Positions 46,742 through 56,010 of a stretch of DNA of 64,000 nucleotides are shown here, in pieces. The stretch is from Haloplanus sp. XH21 (GTDB lineage: Archaea > Halobacteriota > Halobacteria > Halobacteriales > Haloferacaceae): positions 62,001-126,000 of the forward strand of contig NZ_JALLPL010000001.1 of assembly GCF_023276355.1 (NCBI RefSeq), read 5' to 3'. The position numbers and the translations under genes are program-made. Every line of letters starts with the position of its first letter. Positions within the stretch are counted from its first letter, which is position 1. The notes beneath the pieces are model-generated. The model was not told where the DNA came from. It saw only the letters and a list, made by a program, of their open reading frames with translations, and did not search any database.

Positions 46742-47698
46742 TCAGTAGGTGTCCACGTTCTTGCCGACGGAGCAGACGTACTCCCCGCTTGCGACCTGCG
46801 GGAGGCGGCGACTCCGCCAGAAGATGCCGTCGTTGTCGGCGGTGACCCGGGCCTTCAGTTCGCCGAAGGTGTCGGTCACCTCGAACAGGATCTCGTCGGC
46901 GCTCACCCGGTCGCCGAGGTCGTGTTTGAACCGGACGAGGCCGCCGACCGGCGAGCCGTACTGGTCGAACGACTTGGCGCGCGTCTGGTCCGTGATGTCG
47001 GGATCACCGTCGAGGAAGCCGTACCCCTGCAACACGTTGAACACGCCTTCGACGCCGGTGGCGATGCTCTCCTCGTCCCACCCGACGGCACCGCCGAGTT
47101 CGGGATCGATGGCGGGCGTGCCGTCGGCGGGCGCGACGCGGGCGAGTTGGCCGTCCGGCCCCTTCTGGTCGAGGATGTGGCCACAGCCGAACGTCTTCGC
47201 GAGGTCCAGACACTCGGAGTGGAGGCGGTGTCGGCGGCCACACCGCACCCGTACCTCGTCGATCATCCGACTGGTCGATCCCTGATGGAGGTCGAGAATG
47301 AGGTCGGCGTTCCGGGCGACATCGTAGGTCGCGGCGGCGATGCGCTCGCTCGACGTGCCGGTTTCGTCGCCGGGGTACGCCCGATTCATCTTCGTATCGT
47401 CGATGGGGTTGCGGTGTTCGGCCACCTGGAAGGCGTGGTAGTTGACGATGCCGACGACGATCACCGTGCCGGCGAGTTCGTCGGGGTCGAGGCGCGGAAC
47501 GACGCGTTGCACCACGCCGACGCCGTTGAGCTCGTCGCCGTCACTGGCCGCCTGGATATAGAGCGTCTTCCCATCGCGGGCGCCCTCCACGACCGCGACC
47601 GGCAGCCCGAACGTACTCCCGTCCCGTGTCTCGCCGACTTCGAGACGGCCGGTGTCGGTCGTTCCCGGCGACGCGTCCGCGCTTCCCACCGAAGTCAT
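46742..47698 (-). CDS. Succinylglutamate desuccinylase/aspartoacylase family protein
   Basis: A 318-aa M14-fold zinc hydrolase. The blocks are LYIQAASDGDELNGVGV (HG-E site variant DGDELNG), NYHAFQVAEHRNPIDDTKMNRAYPGD, LILDLHQGS (zinc ligand His) and a C-terminal barrel ending SVGKNVDTY. The first zinc motif reads SDGDELN rather than HGDE, so one ligand differs from the classical family; related haloarchaeal proteins share this as far as I recall. Substrate unknown. Confidence 0.82.
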   Translation of the reverse strand: MTSVGSADASPGTTDTGRLEVGETRDGSTFGLPVAVVEGARDGKTLYIQAASDGDELNGVGVVQRVVPRLDPDELAGTVIVVGIVNYHAFQVAEHRNPIDDTKMNRAYPGDETGTSSERIAAATYDVARNADLILDLHQGSTSRMIDEVRVRCGRRHRLHSECLDLAKTFGCGHILDQKGPDGQLARVAPADGTPAIDPELGGAVGWDEESIATGVEGVFNVLQGYGFLDGDPDITDQTRAKSFDQYGSPVGGLVRFKHDLGDRVSADEILFEVTDTFGELKARVTADNDGIFWRSRRLPQVASGEYVCSVGKNVDTY

Positions 47699-47816
47699 TG
47701 TTCGACCCACGAACTCATCCCCTTTGAGCGATTCGGTCGGGAGCGACACCAGACCGAACGCCCGCGTACCGACACACAACGACGAGGCTTTGGCGGTCGG
47801 TCCCGATGAGCCGAGC

Positions 47817-48116
47817 GTGAGCGACGACACACCCGACCGGCCGCCGGTGGCCGGCCTGCTCGACGCCCTGCGGGTGCGGCGCAACGCGACCATCGGCGCC
47901 GTCGCCGGCGTGGTCCTCGCCGGCCTCGGCTATCTCGTGCGCGTCTTCGAGTTGATCGGGCCCGTCGCCGGCACGCAGTCCTACCCCGTGGTCGGCCCCG
48001 AGGGCTGGTATCTCCTCTTGAGCGTCGTTCTCGCGTCGGCGACGGCGCTGCTCGTGACGACGCTCCTGACGGCCGCGACGGCGTACCGACTCGTCGGCCG
48101 CCAGCAGGGAGAGTAG
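47817..48116 (+). CDS. Small two-helix membrane protein
   Basis: A 99-aa protein starting at GTG 47817 (VSDDTPDRPPVAGLLDALRV). It has hydrophobic helices at about residues 24-48 (ATIGAVAGVVLAGLGYLVRV) and 65-90 (WYLLLSVVLASATALLVTTL) joined by a loop with GPVAGTQSYPVVGPEG. A conserved haloarchaeal hypothetical without known function. It is divergent from the AstE-like gene. Confidence 0.75.
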   Translation: MSDDTPDRPPVAGLLDALRVRRNATIGAVAGVVLAGLGYLVRVFELIGPVAGTQSYPVVGPEGWYLLLSVVLASATALLVTTLLTAATAYRLVGRQQGE

Positions 48117-48145
48117 GGCCGACTGGCGATCAGAAGCGCCTCCCG

Positions 48146-49348
48146 TTAGTCGAAGGGGTCCTCGTCGCCCGTCAGTTCGGCGAGTCGCGTCGCCCCGGCG
48201 CGGGTGCCCTTGGCGATGAGCACGTCTCCGGGATGGACGGTCGTCCGTGGACCGGGCGAGACGACCCAGTCGCCGTCGCCCCGCCGCACCGCGATGACGC
48301 GCATCCCCGTCTCGGTTTTGACCTCCAGTTCGCCGAGCGAGGCGCCGGCGAGATGGCTGCCGGCCCGGACGCCGACGCGGACGATCACCTCGTCCGACTC
48401 CTCGACCGCGGCGGCGACGACGGGATGCGTATCGAGGCCACGGAGGACGCCCTCGCTGATCTCCAAGGCAGCGTCGCTGATGACCTCGGTCGCGCTCGCG
48501 AGATGGACCAGCCCGCGGAGCGTGATGGGGTCTTCCACCCGTCCGGCGGCGCGCAACACCCACGCCTCGAACCGCGATTTCAGGGCGTCGACCTCGGCTT
48601 CGAGTTCGACCACCTCCTCGGCCACCCCTTCGCTGTCGAACAGCACCGACCCGTAGGCCAGGTCGACCGCGAGTTCGCTCATGTTTTTCATCAGGACGAT
48701 GGAGTCGACCGCGCGGTCCAGGTCGTCGATGGAGGACGGCACCGAATCGGGCGGGGTGTAGGTGTCGCCGGTGACGGTTTCATACACCGGGGAGAGCGCG
48801 GTTTCGGTGCCCCGAAGGAGGACGACATCGTCCGCATCGAGCGTGGTGTCGCGGTCGGGGTTGGCGACCCAGTCGCCCGCCCGGCGGAGCGCGATGACGC
48901 GCACGCCCGTTTCGGTCTCCAGGTTGAGATCGCCGAGCGTCCGGCCGGCGTAGTCCGACGCGGAATCGATCTGTCCCCGGACGACGGTTTCGACCGCCTC
49001 CGGGATCGCCGCGCGCATCGCTTCGGGGACGCCGATGTCTTGGAGGACGATCTTCGCGATGTCGCCCGCGGCGTCGCTGATCTTCTCGGCGGCGCCGACG
49101 ACGCCGAGAACGGGGGCCAGCCCCTCGGCGTCCTCCGGGCTTCGAGCCGCCATCAGGAGGCTCATCCGCGCCTGTAGCTGCAACACGTCCATCCGCTCTT
49201 CGAGTTCGAGCACCTCGGCCGCCACCTCGTCGCTCCCGTGGAGCACGGCCGAATACGAGAGATCGATGAGGAGTTCGGCCGTGTCCTTCATCTCGACGAG
49301 GACGTTCTTCACGCTGACCGGTTCGTACTCGACGTCCCCCGGATCCAT
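48146..49348 (-). CDS. PhoU/TrkA-C protein, potassium channel regulator type
   Basis: A 400-aa soluble protein made of two similar halves. Each half has a PhoU-like helical bundle (VKNVLVEMKDTAELLIDLSY; VDSIVLMKNMSELAVDLAYG) followed by a TrkA-C/RCK-C domain (GRTLGDLNLETETGVRVIALRR; GASLGELEVKTETGMRVIAVRR). The arrangement fits cytoplasmic ligand-binding regulators of K+ or other ion transporters; no channel gene is beside it. The duplication is clear from the repeated TETG[VM]RVIA motif. Confidence 0.9.
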   Translation of the reverse strand: MDPGDVEYEPVSVKNVLVEMKDTAELLIDLSYSAVLHGSDEVAAEVLELEERMDVLQLQARMSLLMAARSPEDAEGLAPVLGVVGAAEKISDAAGDIAKIVLQDIGVPEAMRAAIPEAVETVVRGQIDSASDYAGRTLGDLNLETETGVRVIALRRAGDWVANPDRDTTLDADDVVLLRGTETALSPVYETVTGDTYTPPDSVPSSIDDLDRAVDSIVLMKNMSELAVDLAYGSVLFDSEGVAEEVVELEAEVDALKSRFEAWVLRAAGRVEDPITLRGLVHLASATEVISDAALEISEGVLRGLDTHPVVAAAVEESDEVIVRVGVRAGSHLAGASLGELEVKTETGMRVIAVRRGDGDWVVSPGPRTTVHPGDVLIAKGTRAGATRLAELTGDEDPFD

Positions 49349-49510
49349 ACTCCCCCTCGGACCGCCGGAGGGATAAAAGCCACCGGGCGAGGGGAGCGGT
49401 TGGTTTCGGTTGCACACGCAGTCCCACGATCACGTGCGCGGACGTACAGACGGCCACTTCGGAGCGGCGGGAACGCTTACCTTCCCAGGCGGCGTACGTC
49501 CGGGCGTTCG

Positions 49511-50047
49511 ATGGCCATCGACCCGCGAAACTACGACGTGGACGAACTCCGGGCGGTGAGCGGCAGCGAATCGCCGGGTCGCGCAGTCCCATGGCCGGGA
49601 GGCTTCGAGGCCGCAATCGAGCCAGCGGACTGGCCGGGTGAGTTCGAGCCAGCGGTCGACGCGTTCGAGGCGGAATCGGCCCGCCCGGCGGCGACCGTCG
49701 CGTTCGAGGCGGCAGTGCGGCGTGCTCTCGCGAACCTCGATCAGGCGGCCGGCACCGTCGAGCGACCGTATCTGCCCACCCTGCCGGCGTCGCCGGCGGC
49801 CGAGCGGCTCGTGTTCGAGTGGCTGGAGTTTCTGTGCTTGCAGGCCGGCCGCGAGTCCGTGGATGACGCAGTAGCGCTGTACGAACGGGTCGACTGGATC
49901 GGCGAGGACGCCGCCGCCGAACTCGATGCATCTCTCGCGGAACTGGAGGTGTCGCGGGCGAACGAGGACAACGAACTCGACACCGCAGATCACCAGGTGA
50001 GCCTCCGATACATCGCACGACTCGCAGCGCTGATAATCGGGGAGTGA
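49511..50047 (+). CDS. Archaellum D/E-domain protein (FlaD/FlaE-like)
   Basis: A 178-aa protein. Residues about 95-178 (RPYLPTLPASPAAERLVFEW, LEFLCLQAGRESVDDAVALY, RVDWIGEDAAAELDASL, then HQVSLRYIARLAAL) match the D/E domain of archaellar accessory proteins, which link archaella to the chemotaxis machinery. The N-terminal 90 residues are acidic and unassigned. No archaellum or chemotaxis gene is near. It is followed 34 bp later by the actin homologue. Confidence 0.8.
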   Translation: MAIDPRNYDVDELRAVSGSESPGRAVPWPGGFEAAIEPADWPGEFEPAVDAFEAESARPAATVAFEAAVRRALANLDQAAGTVERPYLPTLPASPAAERLVFEWLEFLCLQAGRESVDDAVALYERVDWIGEDAAAELDASLAELEVSRANEDNELDTADHQVSLRYIARLAALIIGE

Positions 50048-50081
50048 GTTATTTACCACGTCCGAGAGAACCGGGTTGCGT

Positions 50082-51170
50082 ATGAGTGACTCGGACGCGG
50101 GGAGCGACGAAGACGAAGCTGAAGCGGTAGCCAACGAGGGCGACGAACCGACGCCCATCGGCGTCAAACTCGGGAGCACCCGAACCGTCATCGCGATTCC
50201 GGAGGACGGCGGCCTACGGACGGTGAAGACGCTGACCTGTCTCGCCACCTACGAGGACGCCATCACGGGCGAGGAGAAAGTCCTCTACGGCGAGGAGGCG
50301 GCCCGGGAGTATCCCGACCGAGTGCAGTACACGCTCCGGTCGGGGCTCCCGGAGGACGAAGACGCCGCCGAGTTGACGGCGACGTTTTTCGAATCGGTCA
50401 TCGAGGCCAACGACGTGCCCACGGACAGCGCCGTGGTGTACGCCATCCCGACCATCGACAACGAACGTGGCCTGTCGAACCTCGAATCGGTCATCGAGGG
50501 GAGTTCGATCGGCGAGACGCTGATCCGAAGCTACCCCGAATCGCTGTGTGGCGCAGTCCCTGCCCTCGGCGCGGACCTCGAAGCCATCGACGACATCTTC
50601 GTCACCGTGAACATGGGATCGACGAACCTCGAAGCGTCGGCCTACCGGCGCGGTGAGCAACTCATCCCGTTCACCACCGGCGCCGTCACCGGCAACGAGG
50701 TGGACCGCCGCATCGCCAACTACGTCGAGGAGGAGACCCAGGGACGCGTGAACATCGACACGACGACCGCTCGAGAGTACAAGGAAGAGCACGCCGACTT
50801 CGTGGATTTCGAGCCGTTCACGGACATCATCCAGCAACCCGGCGGTGGCTCACACGAGTTCACCATCGAACGGAGCGTCATGGACGCCGTCGACGAGTAC
50901 GTCGACGAAGCCGTCGAGGAGGTGGCCAACGCCTTCCTCCCTGACCTCGCCAACGACTACATCAAGGTGTACCAGTTGGCGCTCGACCGACCCATCGTGC
51001 TCACGGGCGGGATGACGTGCATCCCGGGCATCGTCGAGGAGTTCGAGGAGCGGTTGAGCGACGAACTCGAACGCGACGTTGACGTGGTGGCGCCGGACGA
51101 CCCCTCCCTGTCGGCAGCGGTGGGCGCACAGCGCATCGCCGCCCGCCTCGTCGACGCCGACGCGTACTGA
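50082..51170 (+). CDS. Actin-superfamily protein, salactin-like
   Basis: A 362-aa protein with the actin/MreB layout. Phosphate-1 segment [15 protein letters not shown] is near residue 30, then [16 protein letters not shown] (phosphate 2, near 185), and the adenosine motif [18 protein letters not shown] near 310. The composition and blocks fit the haloarchaeal salactin group as I recall it; H. salinarum salactin is a dynamically unstable polymer at cell poles. The usual acidic residues of both phosphate motifs are replaced (Lys and Asn). ATG 50082 has its own TATA-like GTTATTTA 27-30 bp upstream, inside the stop region of the preceding gene. Confidence 0.8.
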   Translation: MSDSDAGSDEDEAEAVANEGDEPTPIGVKLGSTRTVIAIPEDGGLRTVKTLTCLATYEDAITGEEKVLYGEEAAREYPDRVQYTLRSGLPEDEDAAELTATFFESVIEANDVPTDSAVVYAIPTIDNERGLSNLESVIEGSSIGETLIRSYPESLCGAVPALGADLEAIDDIFVTVNMGSTNLEASAYRRGEQLIPFTTGAVTGNEVDRRIANYVEEETQGRVNIDTTTAREYKEEHADFVDFEPFTDIIQQPGGGSHEFTIERSVMDAVDEYVDEAVEEVANAFLPDLANDYIKVYQLALDRPIVLTGGMTCIPGIVEEFEERLSDELERDVDVVAPDDPSLSAAVGAQRIAARLVDADAY

Positions 51171-51270
51171 GAGGAACTATCGGAAGTCAGCAGAGCCGTT
51201 TATTGGAAGTCAGTACCGGTGGGTCGCCGGGACGGTCCGGCAAGAATCTCCAGACAGGTGCGATACTCCC
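51171..51270. repeat. Intergenic palindromic element, copy D
   Basis: Begins GAGGAACTATCGGAAGTCAG directly after the actin-homologue stop and ends GACAGGTGCGATACTCCC. A second GGAAGTCAGTACCGG unit inside suggests a composite of two elements. The left end matches copy A (TATCGGAAGYCAGCAG). Confidence 0.65.
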
Positions 51271-51319
51271 TCTGACCCGGACCGACGACGCTTTGGCCCG
51301 GCCGGACCAGTCGACGGGT

Positions 51320-51658
51320 ATGAAGCAGGCCATCGTCGCGCGGACCGACCTCGGGATGGGACAGGGAAAGCTCGCGGCGCAGGTCGCCCACGCCTCGCTG
51401 TCGGCCTACGAGGACGCCAGTCAGCAGACTAGACGGGCGTGGAAGGGTGGAGGACAGAAGAAAGTCGTGTTGAAAGCGAGCGGCGAGTCCGAACTGTTCG
51501 AGCTGGCCGACGCGGCCGAGCGCGCGGGGCTGCCGCACGCCATCGTCCGAGACGCGGGGCACACCCAACTCGATCCGGGAACGGTGACGACGCTGGCCGT
51601 CGGCCCGGCCGAGGACGAGGCGGTGGATCGGATCACGGGCGACCTCTCGCTGTACTGA
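51320..51658 (+). CDS. pth2: Peptidyl-tRNA hydrolase, Pth2 type
   Basis: Frees tRNA from stalled peptidyl-tRNA. The 112-aa protein is a compact Pth2: [43 protein letters not shown], and [19 protein letters not shown] with the conserved active-site Asp/Thr/His set. ATG 51320 is the family start. truD follows 71 bp later. Confidence 0.96.
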   Translation: MKQAIVARTDLGMGQGKLAAQVAHASLSAYEDASQQTRRAWKGGGQKKVVLKASGESELFELADAAERAGLPHAIVRDAGHTQLDPGTVTTLAVGPAEDEAVDRITGDLSLY

Positions 51659-51729
51659 TCGAGGGCGGCCCGGCAGTATGAACCGATAGGATCACCCGTG
51701 ATGGCGGCGAACGACTCCATCGACACCGA

Positions 51730-53064
51730 ATGCGCGAGGCACACCCACTGGAACGGCAGGTCGGCATCGAGTACTACGTGAGCGACGGCCCCGGCGTCGG
51801 CGGGCGCCTGCGCGAGGACCCCGAGGATTTCCGCGTGCGGGAGCTAGAGACGTTCGACCCGGAACCGCTCGACGCCGATCCGGCGCCGTACCCACATCTG
51901 TTGGTGCGGGCGACGCTCACCGAGTGGGACACCAACGACTTCGCGGGCGCGCTCTCGGACGCCCTCGGGATCAGTCGCGAGCGAATCTCCTGGGCCGGCA
52001 CCAAGGACAAACACGCGGTCACGACGCAACTGTTCTCGATTCGCGGCGTGGACGCCGCCGACCTACCGGACCTGCGGAACGCCGACATCGACGCCATCGG
52101 TCGGATCGGACGCAACCTGGAGTTCGGCGACCTGGCCGGCAACGCCTTCGAGATTCGGGTTCGCGACCCGGAACGGCCGGATCGAGTCGACACCATCACC
52201 GACGCGCTCGAAGCGTTCGGCGGTGGGAGCGTCGCCGTGCCGAACGTCTTCGGCCACCAACGGTTCGGCAGCCAGCGACCCGTCACCCACGAGGTCGGCC
52301 TGTGCATCGCCCGCGAGGAGTGGCGCGAGGCTGTCCTGACGTACGTCGCCAACCCCGCGGAGACGGAACCGGAGCGGACCCAGGAGGCCAGATCCCGCGT
52401 CGCGGCGGTGGCCGCGAGCGACGATCCCGACTGGCAGGCCGCGCTCGACGCGATGCCCGGCCACCTCGGCTACGAGCGGTCGATGCTTCACAAACTGGTC
52501 GAAACGGGAGGAACGACGCCGGACGATTTCCGCGCCGCGCTGGAGACGGTGCCGTGGAACCTCCAGCGCCTGTTCGTCAACGCGGCGCAGTCCTACGCGT
52601 TCAACCGCATGCTCTCGGAACGACTGCGTCGCGGCCTGCCGTTCGACCGTCCCGTCGCCGGCGACGTCGTCTGTTTCGCCGATACTGACGCACCCGAAGG
52701 CGTGACGCTGACCGACACCGACCGCCTCCAGCGCGTGACCGAAGATCGAGTGGACGTGATCACCCGCCACTGCGAGCGCGGGCGGGCGTTCGTCACCGCG
52801 CCGCTCGTCGGCACGGAGACGACGCTCGGCGACGGCGACCCCGGTGACATCGAGCGCGCGGTGCTCGACGACCTGGACCTCGAACCGGGCGATTTCGACC
52901 TCCCCGGGAACTTCGATTCGACGGGGACGCGCCGGGAGATCCTCGTGGCGACGACCCTGTCGGTGGCGCGAGAGCCGCTGACGCTCTCGTTCTCGCTGCC
53001 GCGAGGGTCGTACGCGACGGCCGTCCTCCGGGAGTATCTGCAAGTGGACCCGCGGGATCTGTGA
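51730..53064 (+). CDS. truD: tRNA pseudouridine(13) synthase
   Basis: Converts U13 in tRNA to pseudouridine. The 444-aa protein has the TruD core: [31 protein letters not shown] (catalytic Asp in the GTKDKHA block), [21 protein letters not shown], and [15 protein letters not shown], plus the archaeal insertion domain between residues 190 and 270. It belongs to the pth2-truD pair common in haloarchaea. Confidence 0.95.
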   Translation: MREAHPLERQVGIEYYVSDGPGVGGRLREDPEDFRVRELETFDPEPLDADPAPYPHLLVRATLTEWDTNDFAGALSDALGISRERISWAGTKDKHAVTTQLFSIRGVDAADLPDLRNADIDAIGRIGRNLEFGDLAGNAFEIRVRDPERPDRVDTITDALEAFGGGSVAVPNVFGHQRFGSQRPVTHEVGLCIAREEWREAVLTYVANPAETEPERTQEARSRVAAVAASDDPDWQAALDAMPGHLGYERSMLHKLVETGGTTPDDFRAALETVPWNLQRLFVNAAQSYAFNRMLSERLRRGLPFDRPVAGDVVCFADTDAPEGVTLTDTDRLQRVTEDRVDVITRHCERGRAFVTAPLVGTETTLGDGDPGDIERAVLDDLDLEPGDFDLPGNFDSTGTRREILVATTLSVAREPLTLSFSLPRGSYATAVLREYLQVDPRDL

Positions 53065-53082
53065 CAGGGGTCCGAATCCCGC

Positions 53083-54429
53083 TCAGTGTGCCCGTCCGTC
53101 CCGTTGCGCGGCGTCCGGCAACCCGTACCCCAACAGGAACAGCGGAACGCTCGCGACGACGCCGGCGAGGGCTCCGAACGTGACCAGCGCGACGCCGAGG
53201 AAGTAGAGCGACCCGCCCTGTGAGGCGACGGAGAACGTCGTGAGCGGGACGAGCGCGAACGCGCCGGCGGCGAGCACCAGCGACCACCGGAGGCGGTCCG
53301 TGTCGGCCGCGTAGCCGACGAGTGCGGCCGTGTAGACGGGGAGCGCCGGCAGGACGAGTCGAGCGGGGGTGGCGTCGGCGCGGGGTGAGAGGTCTCCGAG
53401 CGGGAGCGCCTGCAACGCGAGGGCGGTCCCGGCGGCGACGGCGAACGCCAACCCGACGATGGCAGCGAGACGGCCGACCGAAAGCCGCTCACGAACGGCG
53501 GGACGGGCGAGTGCGCCGCCGAGCGCCGCGGCACCCACGGCGACCGCGAACAGCGACGGTGAGGTCCCGACGAAGGCGAGATCGCCGTACAGCGGGTGGG
53601 CGGCCAGAACGAGGGCGAGCGCGACGACGACGAGCGCGGGGCGGTTGGTGAGGGCCTCACCGTCGAGGTCGGTGGTCGAAACCGCCCACGCGACGGCGCG
53701 GAGGCCGCCGGCGAACAGGAGCGACGGAACGGCAACCAGCAGGAGCGCGTTCCGTGCCACGACCGATCCGATCGGGAGGGCGATCGCGAGGAGGCTCCAC
53801 AGCGGTCCGGCCAGCGCCCCCTCGGGGACGAGCGTCACGAAGGGTCCGTCGCCCTCGCTGTCGAAGTCGGTAACCGTCATCCGACGACTCGAGACGTTCG
53901 CACCGGGAAGTCCTCGGTCGACGACCATCCCCGGTGGGGCGACGAGGGTCAGACGATCGGCACCGAGGTCGGTGTACGTCCGCAGACTGGAGTCGCGGAA
54001 CTGTTCGACCCGGAGGACGCCACCGGGGGCCCGGGCTGCGGCGTCGGGCGTCCGGTAGCGCATCCGGAGCGTATCGTCGGCCATCCTCGTCGACAGCAAC
54101 GTTCCGTCGTGGACGCCGACCGCCTCGCGCGCGACGGCCCGTCGGAGCGTCTCGTTTTGCCGAAACGCCGACGCGGCGGCCGCGTCGAGGCGGTTCTCGA
54201 CGGTCCACGTCGCGCTTCCGTTCCGGTGGACGCGCATCGTGGCGGTACTGCGTTCGATGCGGACATCGACGTCGTGGCCGTGGGCGGCGGAGACGAAGCC
54301 GCGGTCACAGGGGGCACAGACGGAGATAGGACGAGGGCTGGCCGCCGTCGGGCCCGCGGCAACCGAAACGAGCGCCCCGACGAGGAGCACACCCACGAGT
54401 ACGCGGGGGAGGTGGCTGCGGGGGACCAT
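53083..54429 (-). CDS. Haloarchaeal membrane protein with signal peptide and extracytoplasmic domain
   Basis: A 448-aa protein. Residues 1-30 are a signal peptide (VLVGVLLVGALVSVAAGPTA). Residues about 40-200 form an exposed domain with CAPCDRG and a strand-rich region that ends DGPFVTLVPEG. After residue 205 there are about nine or ten hydrophobic helices, among them NALLLVAVPSLLFAGGLRAV. Not recognised beyond conserved haloarchaeal type. It may be a sensor or transport accessory. It diverges from the DUF2103 gene. Confidence 0.72.
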   Translation of the reverse strand: MVPRSHLPRVLVGVLLVGALVSVAAGPTAASPRPISVCAPCDRGFVSAAHGHDVDVRIERSTATMRVHRNGSATWTVENRLDAAAASAFRQNETLRRAVAREAVGVHDGTLLSTRMADDTLRMRYRTPDAAARAPGGVLRVEQFRDSSLRTYTDLGADRLTLVAPPGMVVDRGLPGANVSSRRMTVTDFDSEGDGPFVTLVPEGALAGPLWSLLAIALPIGSVVARNALLLVAVPSLLFAGGLRAVAWAVSTTDLDGEALTNRPALVVVALALVLAAHPLYGDLAFVGTSPSLFAVAVGAAALGGALARPAVRERLSVGRLAAIVGLAFAVAAGTALALQALPLGDLSPRADATPARLVLPALPVYTAALVGYAADTDRLRWSLVLAAGAFALVPLTTFSVASQGGSLYFLGVALVTFGALAGVVASVPLFLLGYGLPDAAQRDGRAH

Positions 54430-54513
54430 ACACGACGTGTGTCATCGATCACCAAAGAAGATTGTGTCGCGACGAAGGACGAACTTATCCCACGCGACCG
54501 CCTGCGATCGAAC

Positions 54514-55233
54514 ATGGACTGCCGGCGGTGTGGCTCCCCGCTCGATCGCCCGGGTGACTACTGCCTGGTCTGTCACACCGGCAACTGCGACGCCGTCGTG
54601 CTCGACGTGGCCGAGGACCGAGCGACGTTGACGATGCTCGACGAGGAGACGATTCTCGGGGAGACAGCGATCACCACCCGCCCGGAGACGGAGGGCCGAA
54701 ACCGGGTGATCGAGCGGCGCAACTTCGCCGGGCTGATCGGCGACGAGATCCGGCGCAAGCGCCCGGAGACGGTGTTCGCGGCGGGCGACCGCGAGATCAT
54801 CCGGGCGGTGCGGGCCGATACCCACTACGAGTTCTACCGCGTCCCGGGCGAGGACCCCGTGGCGGCGGTGCTCGACCGGCGTGGCGAGCGGGCGCTGGAG
54901 GTGGTGGAGACGCCGCCGAAGGAGAAGCTCGGCGGGCGGCACACGACGCTGATCGGCGGCCGGGACGGGCGGAAGGCCATCTCGACGGTGGCCGAACACC
55001 CGCACGTCAAAAAGATCGTCCCGGGCCCGATCGACGCCAGCGGGACGGGGTCGCAGTCGGGACTGCGGGCGAAGGTGACGCGGGCCGACGGCAACGGCAA
55101 CGTCCGCCTGCTCCTGCGCGACGGATCGAGCGTGCAGGAGAACCGCATCGTCACGACGGCGATGAACCGCGAGACGGGCGAGCGCGTCCGGGACGACCTG
55201 AACGACGCGCTGGCGACTGCGGATCTCCAGTGA
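54514..55233 (+). CDS. DUF2103 family protein (zinc ribbon, predicted metal binding)
   Basis: A 239-aa protein starting MDCRRCGSPLDRPGDYCLVC, a four-cysteine zinc ribbon, followed by a central domain and the conserved DUF2103 block GGRHTTLIGGRDGRKAISTV, EHPHVKKIVPGPIDASGTGS and LLLRDGSSVQENRIVTTA. The family is archaeal and commonly lies next to rpl37ae/rpoP; a translation- or tRNA-related role is suspected from context only. Confidence 0.88.
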   Translation: MDCRRCGSPLDRPGDYCLVCHTGNCDAVVLDVAEDRATLTMLDEETILGETAITTRPETEGRNRVIERRNFAGLIGDEIRRKRPETVFAAGDREIIRAVRADTHYEFYRVPGEDPVAAVLDRRGERALEVVETPPKEKLGGRHTTLIGGRDGRKAISTVAEHPHVKKIVPGPIDASGTGSQSGLRAKVTRADGNGNVRLLLRDGSSVQENRIVTTAMNRETGERVRDDLNDALATADLQ

Positions 55234-55286
55234 CCGCGCCGTGACTCGCAGGGTTTATCCGTTCGGTGACGGTATCAAACGGTACT

Positions 55287-55568
55287 ATGGCCGAGAACAA
55301 GGCACGCAGTACCGGGAGCGCGGGTCGGTTCGGCGCGCGATACGGGCGCGTCGCCCGCCGCCGCGTCAAAGAGATCGAAGGGGACATGGAGAGCGCGACG
55401 GTCGACGGGGACAGCGTCACCCGGATCGGCACCGGCGTGTGGGAAAACGAGGAAACGGGCGAAGTGTTCACGGGCGGCGCGTACCGCCCGGAGACGCCCG
55501 GTGGGCGGACGGTCAAACGATCGATCCGCGCGGCGCTCGCGACTGACGAAGACGATTCCGAGGAATGA
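55287..55568 (+). CDS. rpl37ae: 50S ribosomal protein eL43 (L37Ae), zinc finger absent
   Basis: Large-subunit protein of 93 aa. The N terminus [22 protein letters not shown] and the C-terminal [22 protein letters not shown] are typical. The normal CxxC...CxxC zinc finger between them is missing: the segment reads [20 protein letters not shown] with no cysteine. Loop length is kept. It may have lost the zinc, or a second eL43 copy exists elsewhere. Its stop overlaps the rpoP start (ATGA). Confidence 0.9.
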   Translation: MAENKARSTGSAGRFGARYGRVARRRVKEIEGDMESATVDGDSVTRIGTGVWENEETGEVFTGGAYRPETPGGRTVKRSIRAALATDEDDSEE

Positions 55569-55699
55569 GCTACAAATGTTCGCGGTGTAAGCGCGACGTC
55601 GAACTCGACGAGTACGGCGGCGTCCGCTGCCCGTACTGCGGCCACCGCGTGCTCCTGAAAGAGCGCGCACCGACGGTCAAGGAAGTCGACGTCGAGTAG
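55565..55699 (+). CDS. rpoP: DNA-directed RNA polymerase subunit P
   Basis: Archaeal Rpo12, a zinc-binding subunit that stabilises the Rpo3-Rpo10 platform of the polymerase. The 44-aa protein [16 protein letters not shown] plus [20 protein letters not shown] has four cysteines in two pairs, the family pattern. It is too short for long-frame screens. It overlaps rpl37ae by ATGA and is followed by pcc1 after 2 bp. Confidence 0.96.
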   Translation: MSYKCSRCKRDVELDEYGGVRCPYCGHRVLLKERAPTVKEVDVE

Positions 55700-55701
55700 T
55701 C

Positions 55702-55968
55702 GTGGCCGATTCGGACGACGCGCCACACCGTCTCTCTCTGCAGTTCGACTACGCCGACGAGCGCCGGGCACGGATCGTCGAGCGGAGCGTCCGGGTCGAG
55801 GTGGGCGAGATCGACGACGCCCGATCGGCGGCGCGGGTCGACCGCGACGGCAAGCAGGTCCGGGTGCGGATCGGCGCGGCCGACCTCGTTGCCCTCCGCG
55901 CAGGGGCGAACACGTGGACGCGACTGCTCGACGTTGCCGAGACGGTGGCGGCGACGGGCGGCGAGTAA
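55702..55968 (+). CDS. pcc1: KEOPS complex subunit Pcc1
   Basis: Dimerisation subunit of the KEOPS complex that makes the t6A base at position 37 of tRNAs decoding ANN. The 88-aa protein starts at GTG 55702 (VADSDDAPHRLSLQFDYADE) with the Pcc1 pattern, IVERSVRVEVGEIDDARSAA and GAADLVALRAGANTWTRLLD. Other KEOPS genes are not in the window. Confidence 0.93.
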   Translation: MADSDDAPHRLSLQFDYADERRARIVERSVRVEVGEIDDARSAARVDRDGKQVRVRIGAADLVALRAGANTWTRLLDVAETVAATGGE

Positions 55969-56010
55969 GGAATACGGGGCTTTTTCACTCCGGATCACCT
56001 CCATCCGTTC

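Noticed and set aside
53596-54513. Upstream extension of the DUF2103 gene giving 545 aa
   Set aside because: The added part is the antisense of the membrane-protein gene; MDCRRCGSPLD at 54514 is the natural zinc-ribbon start.
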